This document shows, piece by piece, positions 1-5,554 of a DNA stretch of 7,503 nucleotides. The DNA comes from Candidatus Gottesmanbacteria bacterium CG_4_10_14_0_8_um_filter_37_24 (GTDB lineage Bacteria > Patescibacteriota > Microgenomatia > 2-02-FULL-39-11): NCBI GenBank assembly GCA_002785215.1, contig PFMK01000018.1, positions 1 through 7,503 of the forward strand. Direction: 5' to 3'. The notes under the pieces were generated by a model. It searched no databases. It saw only the letters and a list, made by a program, of their open reading frames with translations, and had not been told where the DNA came from. Every line of letters starts with the position of its first letter. The first letter of the stretch is position 1. Both the position numbers and the translations under genes were made by a program.

Positions 1-89
1 TTGTTCGATGGGAACGCGATGATGATGTCTATGAAGCATTTGTAACTCTTGCCTGTATGATGATTTGTCTTAAGAAGGTTTTGTTATAA
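1..89 (+). CDS. C-terminal fragment of an IS5-family-like transposase, cut by the window edge
   Basis: Reading from base 3, an open frame runs 28 codons to a TAA at 87-89. The peptide begins VRWERDDDVYEAFVTLACMM and continues ICLKKVLL. It resembles the last helix of IS5-family DDE transposases, where an R-[YW]-E-[RK] motif (the glutamate may be the third acidic residue of the DDE triad) precedes an A-F-x-x-L-A-C hydrophobic stretch. The start lies outside the window. The stop falls 20 bp inside the convergent gene that ends at 70, so the right end of the element, including its terminal inverted repeat, must lie in or beside that gene. I could not pick out a terminal repeat without the left end. 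The family call rests only on this short motif, and another DDE family remains possible. Confidence 0.6.
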   Translation, partial: VRWERDDDVYEAFVTLACMMICLKKVLL

Positions 90-1668
90 GTTCTAGTGTA
101 TCAAGTAAATGTGACGCGCGATCTACGGATGCAGAAAATTGTTCTTCTAAACCTGGAAACCGGACATCCCCAGCAGGAGTAGTGCTTACGTGTGTATAAC
201 TAGGCATTTTCTGCCATTTTGGCTGTGGGTTCGTCATAGTAGCCGTATTTAGCGTTGGTGGGGCGATATCATCTGCCCACCTCCTGGCCATGTCCTGATC
301 ATAAAGATTTAGATCATGAGTAGCGGTTTGAGGTCTGCCTGCGAAATTTCTTAATATTTGAGCAGCACGCCCAGCCATGTCTGCATCACGAGCCATATCT
401 CTCAAACAACGTATTGCTTCAAAATGGTATCCCAGTAAAGCGCTTTGTTCTTCTAACCTGAATACCAGATTATCCATAGCTCTTAATCTAACCTCATGAT
501 CATCGGTGGTATTTACTATATCGATGATTGCTTCTTGGGCTCTACGTACTTTTCGATCATAAAAAACGTCGTATTCTCCACTTGGCCTTCTTGAATATCT
601 ATCAAGAGTGGTGATAGTTTGTCTTAAAAGAGCAGTCCTTTGTGGATCTTTTGCTGATCTGGCTATAGCGACTATGTCAGTTATAGCTTCACCATGGTGT
701 CCGATACTGTCATTTTGTGCAAGTAGCCTGTTTTCCACACTCTGCATGCCTGCTTGTTTGAGTTCGGGATCTGATTCTCCACGGGCCAGATTGGTTATGG
801 CTCGTTGGGCTAATCCTACTCTAGTTTCATGAAACGAGTCATACCGGTCTTCTCCTGGCCTTTTGGTATATGCATCAAGCGTAGTCATCGCCTGTCTTAA
901 AAGAGCAGTCCTTTGTGGATCTTCTGCTGATCTGGCTATAGCGACTATGTCAGCCATAGCCTCACCATGGTGTCCGACGTTATGATTTTGTTCCAGTAAT
1001 CTACTTGCCATCTGTTGCATGCCTGCTTGTTTGAGTTCGGGATCTGATTCTTCACGGGTCAGATTGGTTATGGCTCGTTGGGCTGCGTCTGCTCTACCTT
1101 CGTGCAATGTATCATACTTATACTTTTTTGGCCTTTTGGTATATGCATCAAGCGTAGTAATCGCCCGGCTCAAAAGAGCAGTTCTTTGTGGACCTTCTGC
1201 TGATCCGGCAATACTAACTAAATCACTCAAATCTTCATAATAGCTTCCATCAACATGATCTTGAACAAGCAATCTGTCTTCCAACCGTTTTATGCCGGCC
1301 TTTTTCACCTTAATATCCGGATCTTCGATAACAAGGCGTCTAATTACAGCATTTGCCTTTTCTTGGGCGAAGTTATCAACTACTGTAGACAATGTTACTT
1401 GTAGATCATCGATTTCTACGGTTTCACTATGTGCAGGTTGAGCAGTATAGTCAAAAAGGAGCTGAAGTCCGGCAATTCTATCCTGCGGATTTTGTAGTCC
1501 AGGAATCTGCGCGGCAATCTGTCCGACAGCTTCTCTTTGGGTTTCCCGGTTTTGGATCCTAAGCTGGTCAGCCAAAGAACCCAGAATTGGTGCCTCAGCT
1601 CTTGGTGCATTTAAAGGACGGGCAACAAAATTATCAGCACCAGGTGGGGTAGGTCGTATATTATCCAT
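70..1668 (-). CDS. Protein of four ~90-residue helical repeats (HEAT/ARM-like), function unknown
   Basis: This 532-residue protein has no signal peptide or membrane segment, so it is probably cytoplasmic. Residues 1-107 are a Pro/Ala-rich start followed by helical sequence. Four repeats follow, at about 108-198, 199-289, 290-379 and 380-468. Each has the pattern A-I-x-N-L...D-P-E-L-K-x-A-G-M...R-L-L-x-Q-N, then D-I-V-A-I-A-R-S-A-x-D-P-Q-R-T-A-L-L, then T-T-L-D-x-Y. Units 2 and 3 are almost identical and unit 4 is the most diverged. This looks like an alpha-solenoid scaffold of the kind that binds protein or nucleic acid; the partner is unknown. The ATG at 1666-1668 has no Shine-Dalgarno site, but a promoter ends just upstream, which suggests a leaderless mRNA. 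The last codons overlap the convergent transposase end, so the C-terminus may have been created or trimmed by the insertion. Confidence 0.85.
   Translation of the reverse strand: MDNIRPTPPGADNFVARPLNAPRAEAPILGSLADQLRIQNRETQREAVGQIAAQIPGLQNPQDRIAGLQLLFDYTAQPAHSETVEIDDLQVTLSTVVDNFAQEKANAVIRRLVIEDPDIKVKKAGIKRLEDRLLVQDHVDGSYYEDLSDLVSIAGSAEGPQRTALLSRAITTLDAYTKRPKKYKYDTLHEGRADAAQRAITNLTREESDPELKQAGMQQMASRLLEQNHNVGHHGEAMADIVAIARSAEDPQRTALLRQAMTTLDAYTKRPGEDRYDSFHETRVGLAQRAITNLARGESDPELKQAGMQSVENRLLAQNDSIGHHGEAITDIVAIARSAKDPQRTALLRQTITTLDRYSRRPSGEYDVFYDRKVRRAQEAIIDIVNTTDDHEVRLRAMDNLVFRLEEQSALLGYHFEAIRCLRDMARDADMAGRAAQILRNFAGRPQTATHDLNLYDQDMARRWADDIAPPTLNTATMTNPQPKWQKMPSYTHVSTTPAGDVRFPGLEEQFSASVDRASHLLDTLELITKPS
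265..1347 (-). repeat. Four in-gene tandem repeats with an exact 273-bp period between units 1 to 3
   Basis: Unit limits are 1347-1075, 1074-802, 801-532 and 531-265. The 273-bp spacing is directly visible. The sequence TGCATCAAGCGTAGT starts at 871 and 1144, GCATGCCTGCTTG starts at 744 and 1017, and a stretch of more than 60 bp starting at 622 recurs at 895 with only a few changes. Units 2 and 3 are nearly identical over long runs, so the duplication is recent or kept similar by recombination. Unit 3 has lost one codon. Unit 4 is recognisable only at protein level. Confidence 0.9.
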
Positions 1669-1675
1669 AATATCT

Positions 1676-1704
1676 ATTCTTGTCTATCAATATAATATTG
1701 TCAA
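1676..1704 (-). promoter_or_regulatory. Promoter for the helical-repeat gene
   Basis: On the minus strand a perfect TTGACA (1699-1704) is followed after 17 bp by AAGAAT (1676-1681), which matches four of six -10 positions. Transcription would start within a few bases of the ATG at 1666-1668. The leader would then be nearly absent, which agrees with the lack of a Shine-Dalgarno site. The upstream gene ends at 1752, so this gene can be transcribed independently of it. Confidence 0.5.
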
Positions 1705-1751
1705 GTCCTCAGTATTCTTTAGGTTTAGCGTAAATCTGTTGTTTGCTCCTG

Positions 1752-2540
1752 TTATCTTCTTTGTTTGGCTTCTTCAGCTTCGGCCATGGCCAAAACTAGG
1801 TCTTTAGCTTGTGGTGGTAGGCTCTGCCATGCTTGATTAGTGATGGCATTTGCCCTGATTTCGGCAGAACTGGGAAATCTACCAAGAACAGCACGAAAAC
1901 CGCTGAAAAATTCGCGCGAACGTAAACCAGCTTCTTGAGCTTGATTTCTTTGCTGTTCTTTCTCGGCAAGTATCATTCTTTGCCTGTTTGCTTCCTCCGC
2001 TTCTTCTACCATTTCCCCCAAAGCTTTTCTGGCTTCCGGAGATAGGTTTCTATAAGCATTGTTTGGTATTCCTTCAGCTAATCTGCGTGAAGTAAGTTTT
2101 CCAAAAACTCCCTCGTATCCTTTTAGGAAAAATTGGGCATCTTTTGCTGCTGTTTGGACTCTGGCGGCTTGTTCTTGATTTTGTCTAGCTAATTGGGCAT
2201 CTGCATCTTCTCTATCTCTGGCTTGTACTAATCTTGCTAATTCCACTTTCGCCTCATTGGAGAGTTTTGCAAAAGCTTCATTGGAAACAGAAGGGAGATC
2301 GCTGGCAGTAAGTCTCCCATGAAACTGATCATGAGCACTAAGGTAATTTGCTGCATCTGTGACAGCTCTAGGAATGGGTGCAGGTTGTTCAGCGGGTTTT
2401 GGGGCGGCAACAGTTTGTGGTTCAGGTCGGGGTGCGATAGCTGTGGCAACAGGGGAGCCTGGATGTTCCACGCGGAAAGGTGAAGCAGGAGGTTTTACCG
2501 CCGTGTAAGCTTTTAGATCAGGCATTGGTGCTTCGGGCAT
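1752..2540 (-). CDS. Pro/Ala-rich leader plus three ~72-residue helical repeats, function unknown
   Basis: I do not recognise a family for this 262-residue protein. Residues 1-60 are rich in Pro and Ala and probably disordered. Three related units follow at about 63-115, 135-187 and 208-260. Each has the form [NF]-[YF]-[LF]-x(6-8)-F-G-x-L, then a conserved N-x-A-[FYW]-x-x-L-[SP]-x-[EQ]-A-[KR] (NEAFAKLSNEAK, NNAYRNLSPEAR, NQAWQSLPPQAK), then a highly charged Glu/Lys/Arg/Gln helix. The links at 110-135 and 180-208 look like coiled coil. There is no signal peptide or membrane segment. The ATG at 2538-2540 has no Shine-Dalgarno site but sits right behind a consensus promoter. The gene lies 83 bp upstream of the four-repeat gene on the same strand. 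A structural or adaptor role is only an inference from its shape. Confidence 0.8.
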   Translation of the reverse strand: MPEAPMPDLKAYTAVKPPASPFRVEHPGSPVATAIAPRPEPQTVAAPKPAEQPAPIPRAVTDAANYLSAHDQFHGRLTASDLPSVSNEAFAKLSNEAKVELARLVQARDREDADAQLARQNQEQAARVQTAAKDAQFFLKGYEGVFGKLTSRRLAEGIPNNAYRNLSPEARKALGEMVEEAEEANRQRMILAEKEQQRNQAQEAGLRSREFFSGFRAVLGRFPSSAEIRANAITNQAWQSLPPQAKDLVLAMAEAEEAKQRR

Positions 2541-2549
2541 ATATAAATA

Positions 2550-2579
2550 AATATATTACATACGAAAAGTAAATGTCAA
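2550..2579 (-). promoter_or_regulatory. Promoter for the Pro-rich triple-repeat gene
   Basis: The minus strand has TTGACA (2574-2579), an 18-bp spacer and TATATT (2550-2555). The expected start of transcription is about 2543, only a few bases before the ATG at 2540, so the message is probably leaderless. Both boxes overlap arms of inverted repeats, which could be operator sites. Confidence 0.55.
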
Positions 2580-2689
2580 TTATTGTAAAATGATTCTTCA
2601 ATATTATAATCAGGTAAGTCATTTACTTTCAGGTTAAAATTACTGCTACAGGAAGCATTACGAAACTATCTCACCCGTTATGTAATATA
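2552..2689. repeat. Nested inverted repeats in the divergent promoter region
   Basis: An 11-bp perfect inverted repeat pairs TATATTACATA (2552-2562) with TATGTAATATA (2679-2689). Inside it a 10-bp perfect pair joins AAAGTAAATG (2566-2575) to CATTTACTTT (2620-2629). The left arms cover the -10 and -35 boxes of the minus-strand promoter. A related TATATTATGTAAG sits at 2731-2743, just upstream of the plus-strand promoter. These could be binding sites for a regulator of both divergent genes. The region is AT-rich, which lowers the significance. Confidence 0.4.
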
Positions 2690-2746
2690 CTAATGTGGTA
2701 ATTAGTCTAATGGTTCGATTCTAGGGCTTATATATTATGTAAGTTT

Positions 2747-2755
2747 TGATATAAT
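2747..2755 (+). promoter_or_regulatory. Extended -10 promoter for the ATPase gene
   Basis: TGATATAAT is a perfect extended -10 element (TG at 2747-2748, TATAAT at 2750-2755). No good -35 box lies 17 bp upstream, as is common for extended -10 promoters. Transcription would start near 2762, giving a leader of about 13 bases before the ATG at 2775. That leader has no Shine-Dalgarno site. Confidence 0.55.
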
Positions 2756-2774
2756 CATTAATATTTCAATTATT

Positions 2775-3014
2775 ATGCCAGACGAAGGACCTCATCCGAC
2801 ACCTCCTCCTGAAGCAATTTCAGCTGTAAAGGTAGTACAACCTCAAGCAGAAAGAAAAGTAAGAATTCCTTTTAATCGGCAGATTAGCTTGGCAGAAGTA
2901 CCCAACCTCGATCCTGAACAGGTTCCATACGGGATGCTGGTAAAACTGGAGGATGAAAGAGGACAAACAGTTTTTCAGACCCTCGAGGATCCGGATCCAG
3001 AAGGAAGGTTATAG
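2775..3014 (+). CDS. N-terminal segment of the broken ATPase (Pro-rich leader)
   Basis: This 79-residue open frame starts at the ATG behind the extended -10 promoter. Its opening, MPDEGPHPTPPPEAISAVK, resembles the start of the Pro-rich triple-repeat protein (M-P-[DE] followed by Pro residues and an A-V-K). Residues 28-70 look like an ordered beta-rich stretch, V-R-I-P-F-N-R-Q-I-S-L then M-L-V-K-L-E-D. The final G-R-L lies past the point where the ATPase frame takes over, so this is probably not a complete protein. Confidence 0.5.
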   Translation: MPDEGPHPTPPPEAISAVKVVQPQAERKVRIPFNRQISLAEVPNLDPEQVPYGMLVKLEDERGQTVFQTLEDPDPEGRL

Positions 3015-3402
3015 GAGAGAAAAGGTTGATGCTATAGGAAGGCATTTTGATAACCCTAATACCAAAGTAGTTGTTCTAGTAGGGCCGTCAGGAGCAGGGA
3101 AAACTGAAGCAGTATTAAGAAGAGACAGGATTGGTAGAGAAACGGATGTTTTTTCACCCAAAAATACCCTTCTTGGCGTTCTTAATGCCAATGGGACAAT
3201 TGACTTAGGCATTTATATTGGAATAGGGAAAGAGAAAACAGAGAGGGAAATTGCAAGAATATTTAAACAATCTGAAAATCCTTCAAAATCAGGTTTAATA
3301 ATATTGGATGAATTTGTTCCGGGATGCAGGGAACACCAGATGGTTGCAGTAACCTTATTTCAGCAAGGATATAGGCTGGTTTTATGCCAGGGTGGAAGAT
3401 AA
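2953..3402 (+). CDS. P-loop NTPase core segment of the broken ATPase
   Basis: The frame is open for 149 codons from the ATG at 2953, but its first ~16 residues merely overlap the upstream segment in another frame. Meaningful sequence begins at about residue 17 (KEGYRREKVDAIG). Walker A is GPSGAGKT (residues 44-51) after the strand KVVVLV. Walker B is GLIILDE (114-120), with Asp119 and Glu120 as expected for Mg2+ binding and catalysis. YRLVLCQGG (140-148) fits the strand that carries sensor 1. TAA follows G-G-R. As a separate protein it would lack the C-terminal lid. Confidence 0.6.
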   Translation: MKEDKQFFRPSRIRIQKEGYRREKVDAIGRHFDNPNTKVVVLVGPSGAGKTEAVLRRDRIGRETDVFSPKNTLLGVLNANGTIDLGIYIGIGKEKTEREIARIFKQSENPSKSGLIILDEFVPGCREHQMVAVTLFQQGYRLVLCQGGR

Positions 3403-3441
3403 AGTAATGAGACAAAAATAGGAAACCTGAGGAATGTCCAG

Positions 3442-3870
3442 TTGCAGAATTTACTACCTCAAAATATCCCTATAGTTGAAATTGGCGTGAAACCGTTAAA
3501 CAATACCCAATTACGGGAGTTATTTGACTTATTTGTTGGGGATGAGAAAAAACTTCAAGCTGAAGCAGATGCAGGTGAACAGAGAGGATTTTGTGAAACT
3601 GAAGCATTACGATCTTATGATACTTTTTCAAAAATTGCATGCAGAATACCTGTACCTTATCATGAGGCTAAATCTATTCTTGAAGATATTGCCAGAGGAA
3701 GTGGAATTGTCCGTAAAATCATCCGTTTTGCTACACATCAAGTAGGCCCGGATAATGATAGCAGTAAATGGGAAGATTTAATAAGACAATTATTACGTTA
3801 TAGGGGTTCAGGCGGTATCATGGATCTGAACACTGCTTCAAAAGAACCTCTCATAGATAATAGGAATTGA
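3442..3870 (+). CDS. C-terminal segment of the broken ATPase
   Basis: This is in the same frame as the P-loop segment, separated from it by TAA 3400-3402. The frame is open from 3403, and the first usable start is TTG at 3442 with a weak GAGGA about 10 bases upstream. It begins with strand-like IPIVEIGVKPL then N-x-x-Q-L-R-E-L-F, a pattern seen after the core of AAA+/STAND ATPases. It goes on through helices to G-S-G-I-V-R-K-I-I-R (residues 86-95), which could hold the sensor-2 arginine. Separate translation by reinitiation is possible but unlikely to give a useful product. Confidence 0.45.
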   Translation: MQNLLPQNIPIVEIGVKPLNNTQLRELFDLFVGDEKKLQAEADAGEQRGFCETEALRSYDTFSKIACRIPVPYHEAKSILEDIARGSGIVRKIIRFATHQVGPDNDSSKWEDLIRQLLRYRGSGGIMDLNTASKEPLIDNRN

Positions 3871-4093
3871 TGACAAGGGATTAAATATAAGTCAGAGAGA
3901 TAAATATTATCTGAGTGAGTATAACTAAATGAAAGGATTAATTAATTGTTCTTATATACTACCTAATAGTTTGATACATTTAAGACGGTATTTCTTTTCT
4001 CCAATATAGTACCAATTTGACATACGGTTGTAATGGGAATTGGTAGTAAATATACCAACAAGAGGTGACTTATTTAGCTATGGTGAATTATTA

Positions 4094-4756
4094 TTATTTG
4101 GCGATTTTGTGTTTCAAAAGGGCAGCTTTTTTGACAAAATACTTTCTCCACTTAATTTCAGATAAAGGTATCAACATTTTTGGATAATCCTCTATTTTTT
4201 CTGCTTTCATGATCTGGCTTCCCAGTTGAATAGGGTCAATGGCAGTCTCAAACTTTATCCGTGCTAACTCTTCCAGCTTACTCCAGGAATATTTATATTT
4301 CATCAGTATAAGATACAGGTCGATAAAATGTCTGGATGAAGGATTCTGATATATAGTAAAAAACTTATTTACTGCAATATCAGTAAGCGAGTCAATTTTG
4401 AGTCCGGAGATAATCAGTGGTGTCTCAATCTGTTCAAAAGGAAAGTAGGTAAATTCGGTTTTTACCACCCTTTTTTTTACGGTAAAATATACCAGATTAC
4501 GGTTGAAGCTTTCCAAAATATCAAGTTTATCGGCAGAAAGAACCCTTTTTATCTTATTGGAGATAATACTTAGCCATAATTTATCAACTTCCCTGAAGCA
4601 GAAAAAATCTAGATCTTCAGAAAGTCTGTGATGAAGGTAATACTCAGATAGTGCAGTTCCGCCGGTAAGGTAGAAATTATTGGTAAAAAGTCTGTTAGAG
4701 CACAGGATTGATAGTATTCTTTTTTGTATGCCGTTTAAGATTGTTTTCGGGGCCAT
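4094..4756 (-). CDS. AbiEii/AbiGii-type nucleotidyltransferase, probable toxin
   Basis: At 220 residues this matches the short form of the AbiEii/AbiGii (DUF1814, COG2253) family. NFYLTGGTALSEYYLHHR carries the nucleotidyltransferase G-G-T-A-L motif (residues 32-36). R-L-S-E-D-L-D-F-F follows, with Ser46, Asp48 and Asp50 forming the metal-binding S-x-D-x-D. A later D-I-A-V-N-K (126-131) and S-R-H-F-I-D-L-Y-L (141-149) match the conserved K...R-x-x-x-D-x-Y block. In the AbiE system the second protein is the toxin, a nucleotidyltransferase thought to act on RNA. The ATG at 4754-4756 lies within the 3' end of the 68-residue partner gene (22-bp overlap), so the two are probably translationally coupled. 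The gene is AT-rich compared with the repeat-protein genes and far more so than the next operon. Some homologues are housekeeping-like or have unknown targets, so the toxin role is an inference. Confidence 0.87.
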   Translation of the reverse strand: MAPKTILNGIQKRILSILCSNRLFTNNFYLTGGTALSEYYLHHRLSEDLDFFCFREVDKLWLSIISNKIKRVLSADKLDILESFNRNLVYFTVKKRVVKTEFTYFPFEQIETPLIISGLKIDSLTDIAVNKFFTIYQNPSSRHFIDLYLILMKYKYSWSKLEELARIKFETAIDPIQLGSQIMKAEKIEDYPKMLIPLSEIKWRKYFVKKAALLKHKIAK

Positions 4757-4941
4757 AAGATTAGTTCCATGAATTTTTTTCTGAAAGGATCAAGAGATAG
4801 TCTTGACCAGTATTTTCGGGTAAGTGAAAGATCGAGTTTTTTACCGTTTAAACCAAAATTGATCATCTGATTCAGTTTCCAGATAATATAAGAATCACTT
4901 TTTTTATCCCATTTGCTCGTGTCAGTGTTCCAATTATACAT
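4735..4941 (-). CDS. 68-residue partner of the AbiEii-like gene, candidate antitoxin
   Basis: The protein opens MYNWNTDTSKWDKKSDSYII. It continues with a Trp-rich helical sequence (W-K-L-N-Q-M-I-N-F-G-L-N-G-K-K-L, then R-K-Y-W, then L-D-P-F-R-K-K-F-M-E-L-I-L-W). It lies directly upstream of the nucleotidyltransferase with a 22-bp overlap, the arrangement of an antitoxin-toxin pair. Classical AbiEi antitoxins are much longer and carry a winged helix; none is visible here, so if this is an antitoxin it is a minimal form. The sequence looks familiar as a small partner of AbiEii genes in CPR genomes, but I cannot verify that here. The start is the ATG at 4939-4941, with GAGGT about 11 bases upstream. 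A palindrome spans that site and suggests autoregulation. Confidence 0.7.
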   Translation of the reverse strand: MYNWNTDTSKWDKKSDSYIIWKLNQMINFGLNGKKLDLSLTRKYWSRLSLDPFRKKFMELILWPRKQS

Positions 4942-4952
4942 GCGGATATTTT

Positions 4953-4966
4953 ACCTCAAATGAGGT
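4953..4966 (-). promoter_or_regulatory. Palindrome at the AbiEii-pair promoter, possible operator
   Basis: ACCTCAAATGAGGT is a 6-bp inverted repeat with a 2-base centre. On the minus strand it lies directly upstream of TAAAAT (4946-4951), a plausible -10 box, and includes the GAGGT that could serve as the ribosome site of the 68-residue gene. Position and symmetry fit an autoregulatory operator. The -35 match (TGTCAA) is weak. Confidence 0.35.
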
Positions 4967-4993
4967 GAAATTGACAGGACAAAAATTTCCCAA

Positions 4994-5068
4994 AGAAAAA
5001 GGGCCCAGGTGGTGTCGGATGGTCAGCAGATGCTGAACAAATGCGAGCACTCCTTAGGCCCTTTTTCT
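4994..5068 (-). terminator. Long stem terminator downstream of the three-gene operon
   Basis: AGAAAAAGGGCC (4994-5005) and GGCCCTTTTTCT (5057-5068) form a perfect 12-bp stem around a 51-base loop. The loop holds its own small hairpin (TCAGC/GCTGA at 5023-5036). On the minus strand the stem closes with GGGCCCTTTTTCTTT, a GC-rich arm leading into a U-tract, as in an intrinsic terminator for the operon ending at 5150. The loop is long for a simple terminator. The position also coincides with the composition change. Confidence 0.5.
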
Positions 5069-5086
5069 CCGCTTGCTACTTTGCGA
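5062..5086 (+). repeat. Left copy of a 25-bp inverted repeat flanking the GC-rich operon
   Basis: TTTTTCTCC, then GCT, then TGCTACTTTGCGA matches the reverse complement of 6849-6871 at every base of the shorter copy, apart from two single-base insertions here. Immediately inside it, 5092-5115 forms a hairpin (TCTTCC/GGAAGA plus CCCC/GGGG with one mismatch). The right copy has the same arrangement. The first bases overlap the terminator stem. Confidence 0.65.
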
Positions 5087-5149
5087 ATTGGTCTTCCGCC
5101 CCAGGGGGAGGAAGATAATTGTTTAGTTAGACGAGTGTGAAGTGGTTGT

Positions 5150-5542
5150 TTATGCCGGCAGTTTAGGCGCCATAGCCATATAGGCGAAGCCCCAGATGAG
5201 GAAGGCAATGACTAGGGTGATCGCGATAATCCCCACGATCCACATCATCTTCCACAAAGCACTCGGGATGGGGTTCTTGATGGTTTTGTCTCCGAAGATC
5301 TGGTAGATGGCATACATCACGAAGATCCACATCCAGAGCAGCGCTAGGGTGGAAGCCAGGTAGATCACCAGGCCGATTGCCAAGGCCAGGATGCCGGTTG
5401 CGTTGGGGAGGTTCATCTTCAGGGCGATCGCGATGAAATCCATGATCACCATGGTGAAGAAGAAGATGACTCCTCCTTTCGTCTCGCAGAGCTCATGGAT
5501 TGTGACGCCGATGCGCGACTTGTGTTCGGTTTTGTCAGGCAT
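5150..5542 (-). CDS. Three-helix integral membrane protein, function unknown
   Basis: This 130-residue protein has a short charged cytoplasm-like N-terminus (1-20). Hydrophobic segments follow at about 24-42 (GVIFFFTMVIMDFIAIAL), 50-82 (long, GILALAIGLVIYLAS onward) and 98-123 (WKMMWIVGIIAITLVIAFLI). The charged loop G-D-K-T-I-K-N lies between the second and third. There is no signal peptidase site and no catalytic motif. The start is ATG 5540-5542, preceded by a strong AAGGAGG seven bases upstream. It is the last gene of the operon, 12 bp after the secreted-protein gene. The TAA lies at 5150-5152. It could be a small helper or anchor for the neighbouring proteins, but that is inferred from the operon only. 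Confidence 0.82.
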   Translation of the reverse strand: MPDKTEHKSRIGVTIHELCETKGGVIFFFTMVIMDFIAIALKMNLPNATGILALAIGLVIYLASTLALLWMWIFVMYAIYQIFGDKTIKNPIPSALWKMMWIVGIIAITLVIAFLIWGFAYMAMAPKLPA

Positions 5543-5554
5543 GAGAGATCCTCC

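Larger units (their letters stand above)
2775..3870 (+). pseudogene. P-loop ATPase gene broken by a +1 frameshift and an in-frame TAA
   Basis: Three consecutive open segments read as one ~365-residue protein. The first (2775-3014) ends at TAG 3012-3014, and its sense continues in the +1 frame from about 3000. The second stops at TAA 3400-3402, and its frame stays open afterwards (S-N-E-T-K-I-G-N-L-R-N-V-Q...) to 3870. In order, the protein would have a Pro-rich leader, a short beta-rich stretch, Walker A, Walker B, a sensor-1-like strand and a helical C-terminal part with a G-x-x-R-K-I-I motif of the kind seen in AAA+ and STAND-type ATPases. Two lesions make decay or sequencing/assembly error the simplest reading. 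Recoding is possible but less likely. Key ATPase residues are intact, so decay would be recent. The natural role is unknown. Confidence 0.65.

Noticed and set aside
608..1240. Plus-strand open frames across the repeat gene.
   Set aside because: They recur with the 273-bp repeat and are antisense shadows of the four-repeat protein, with Cys/Ser-rich non-protein-like composition.
532..1347. The 273-bp periodicity as a CRISPR-like array.
   Set aside because: The units are contiguous coding repeats in frame with a multiple-of-three period and no spacers.
2709..2728. GGTTCGATTCTAG resembles a tRNA T-loop.
   Set aside because: The flanking bases do not form a T-stem, and no acceptor, D or anticodon stems can be placed upstream.
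4010..4045. 8-bp inverted repeat TACCAATT/AATTGGTA as a terminator between convergent genes.
   Set aside because: The stem is AT-rich, the loop is 20 bases, and no T-tract follows on either strand.
5023..5208. Minus-strand frame of 61 codons downstream of the membrane protein.
   Set aside because: It starts inside the membrane protein gene, has no ribosome site, and runs through the flanking repeat, hairpin and terminator loop.
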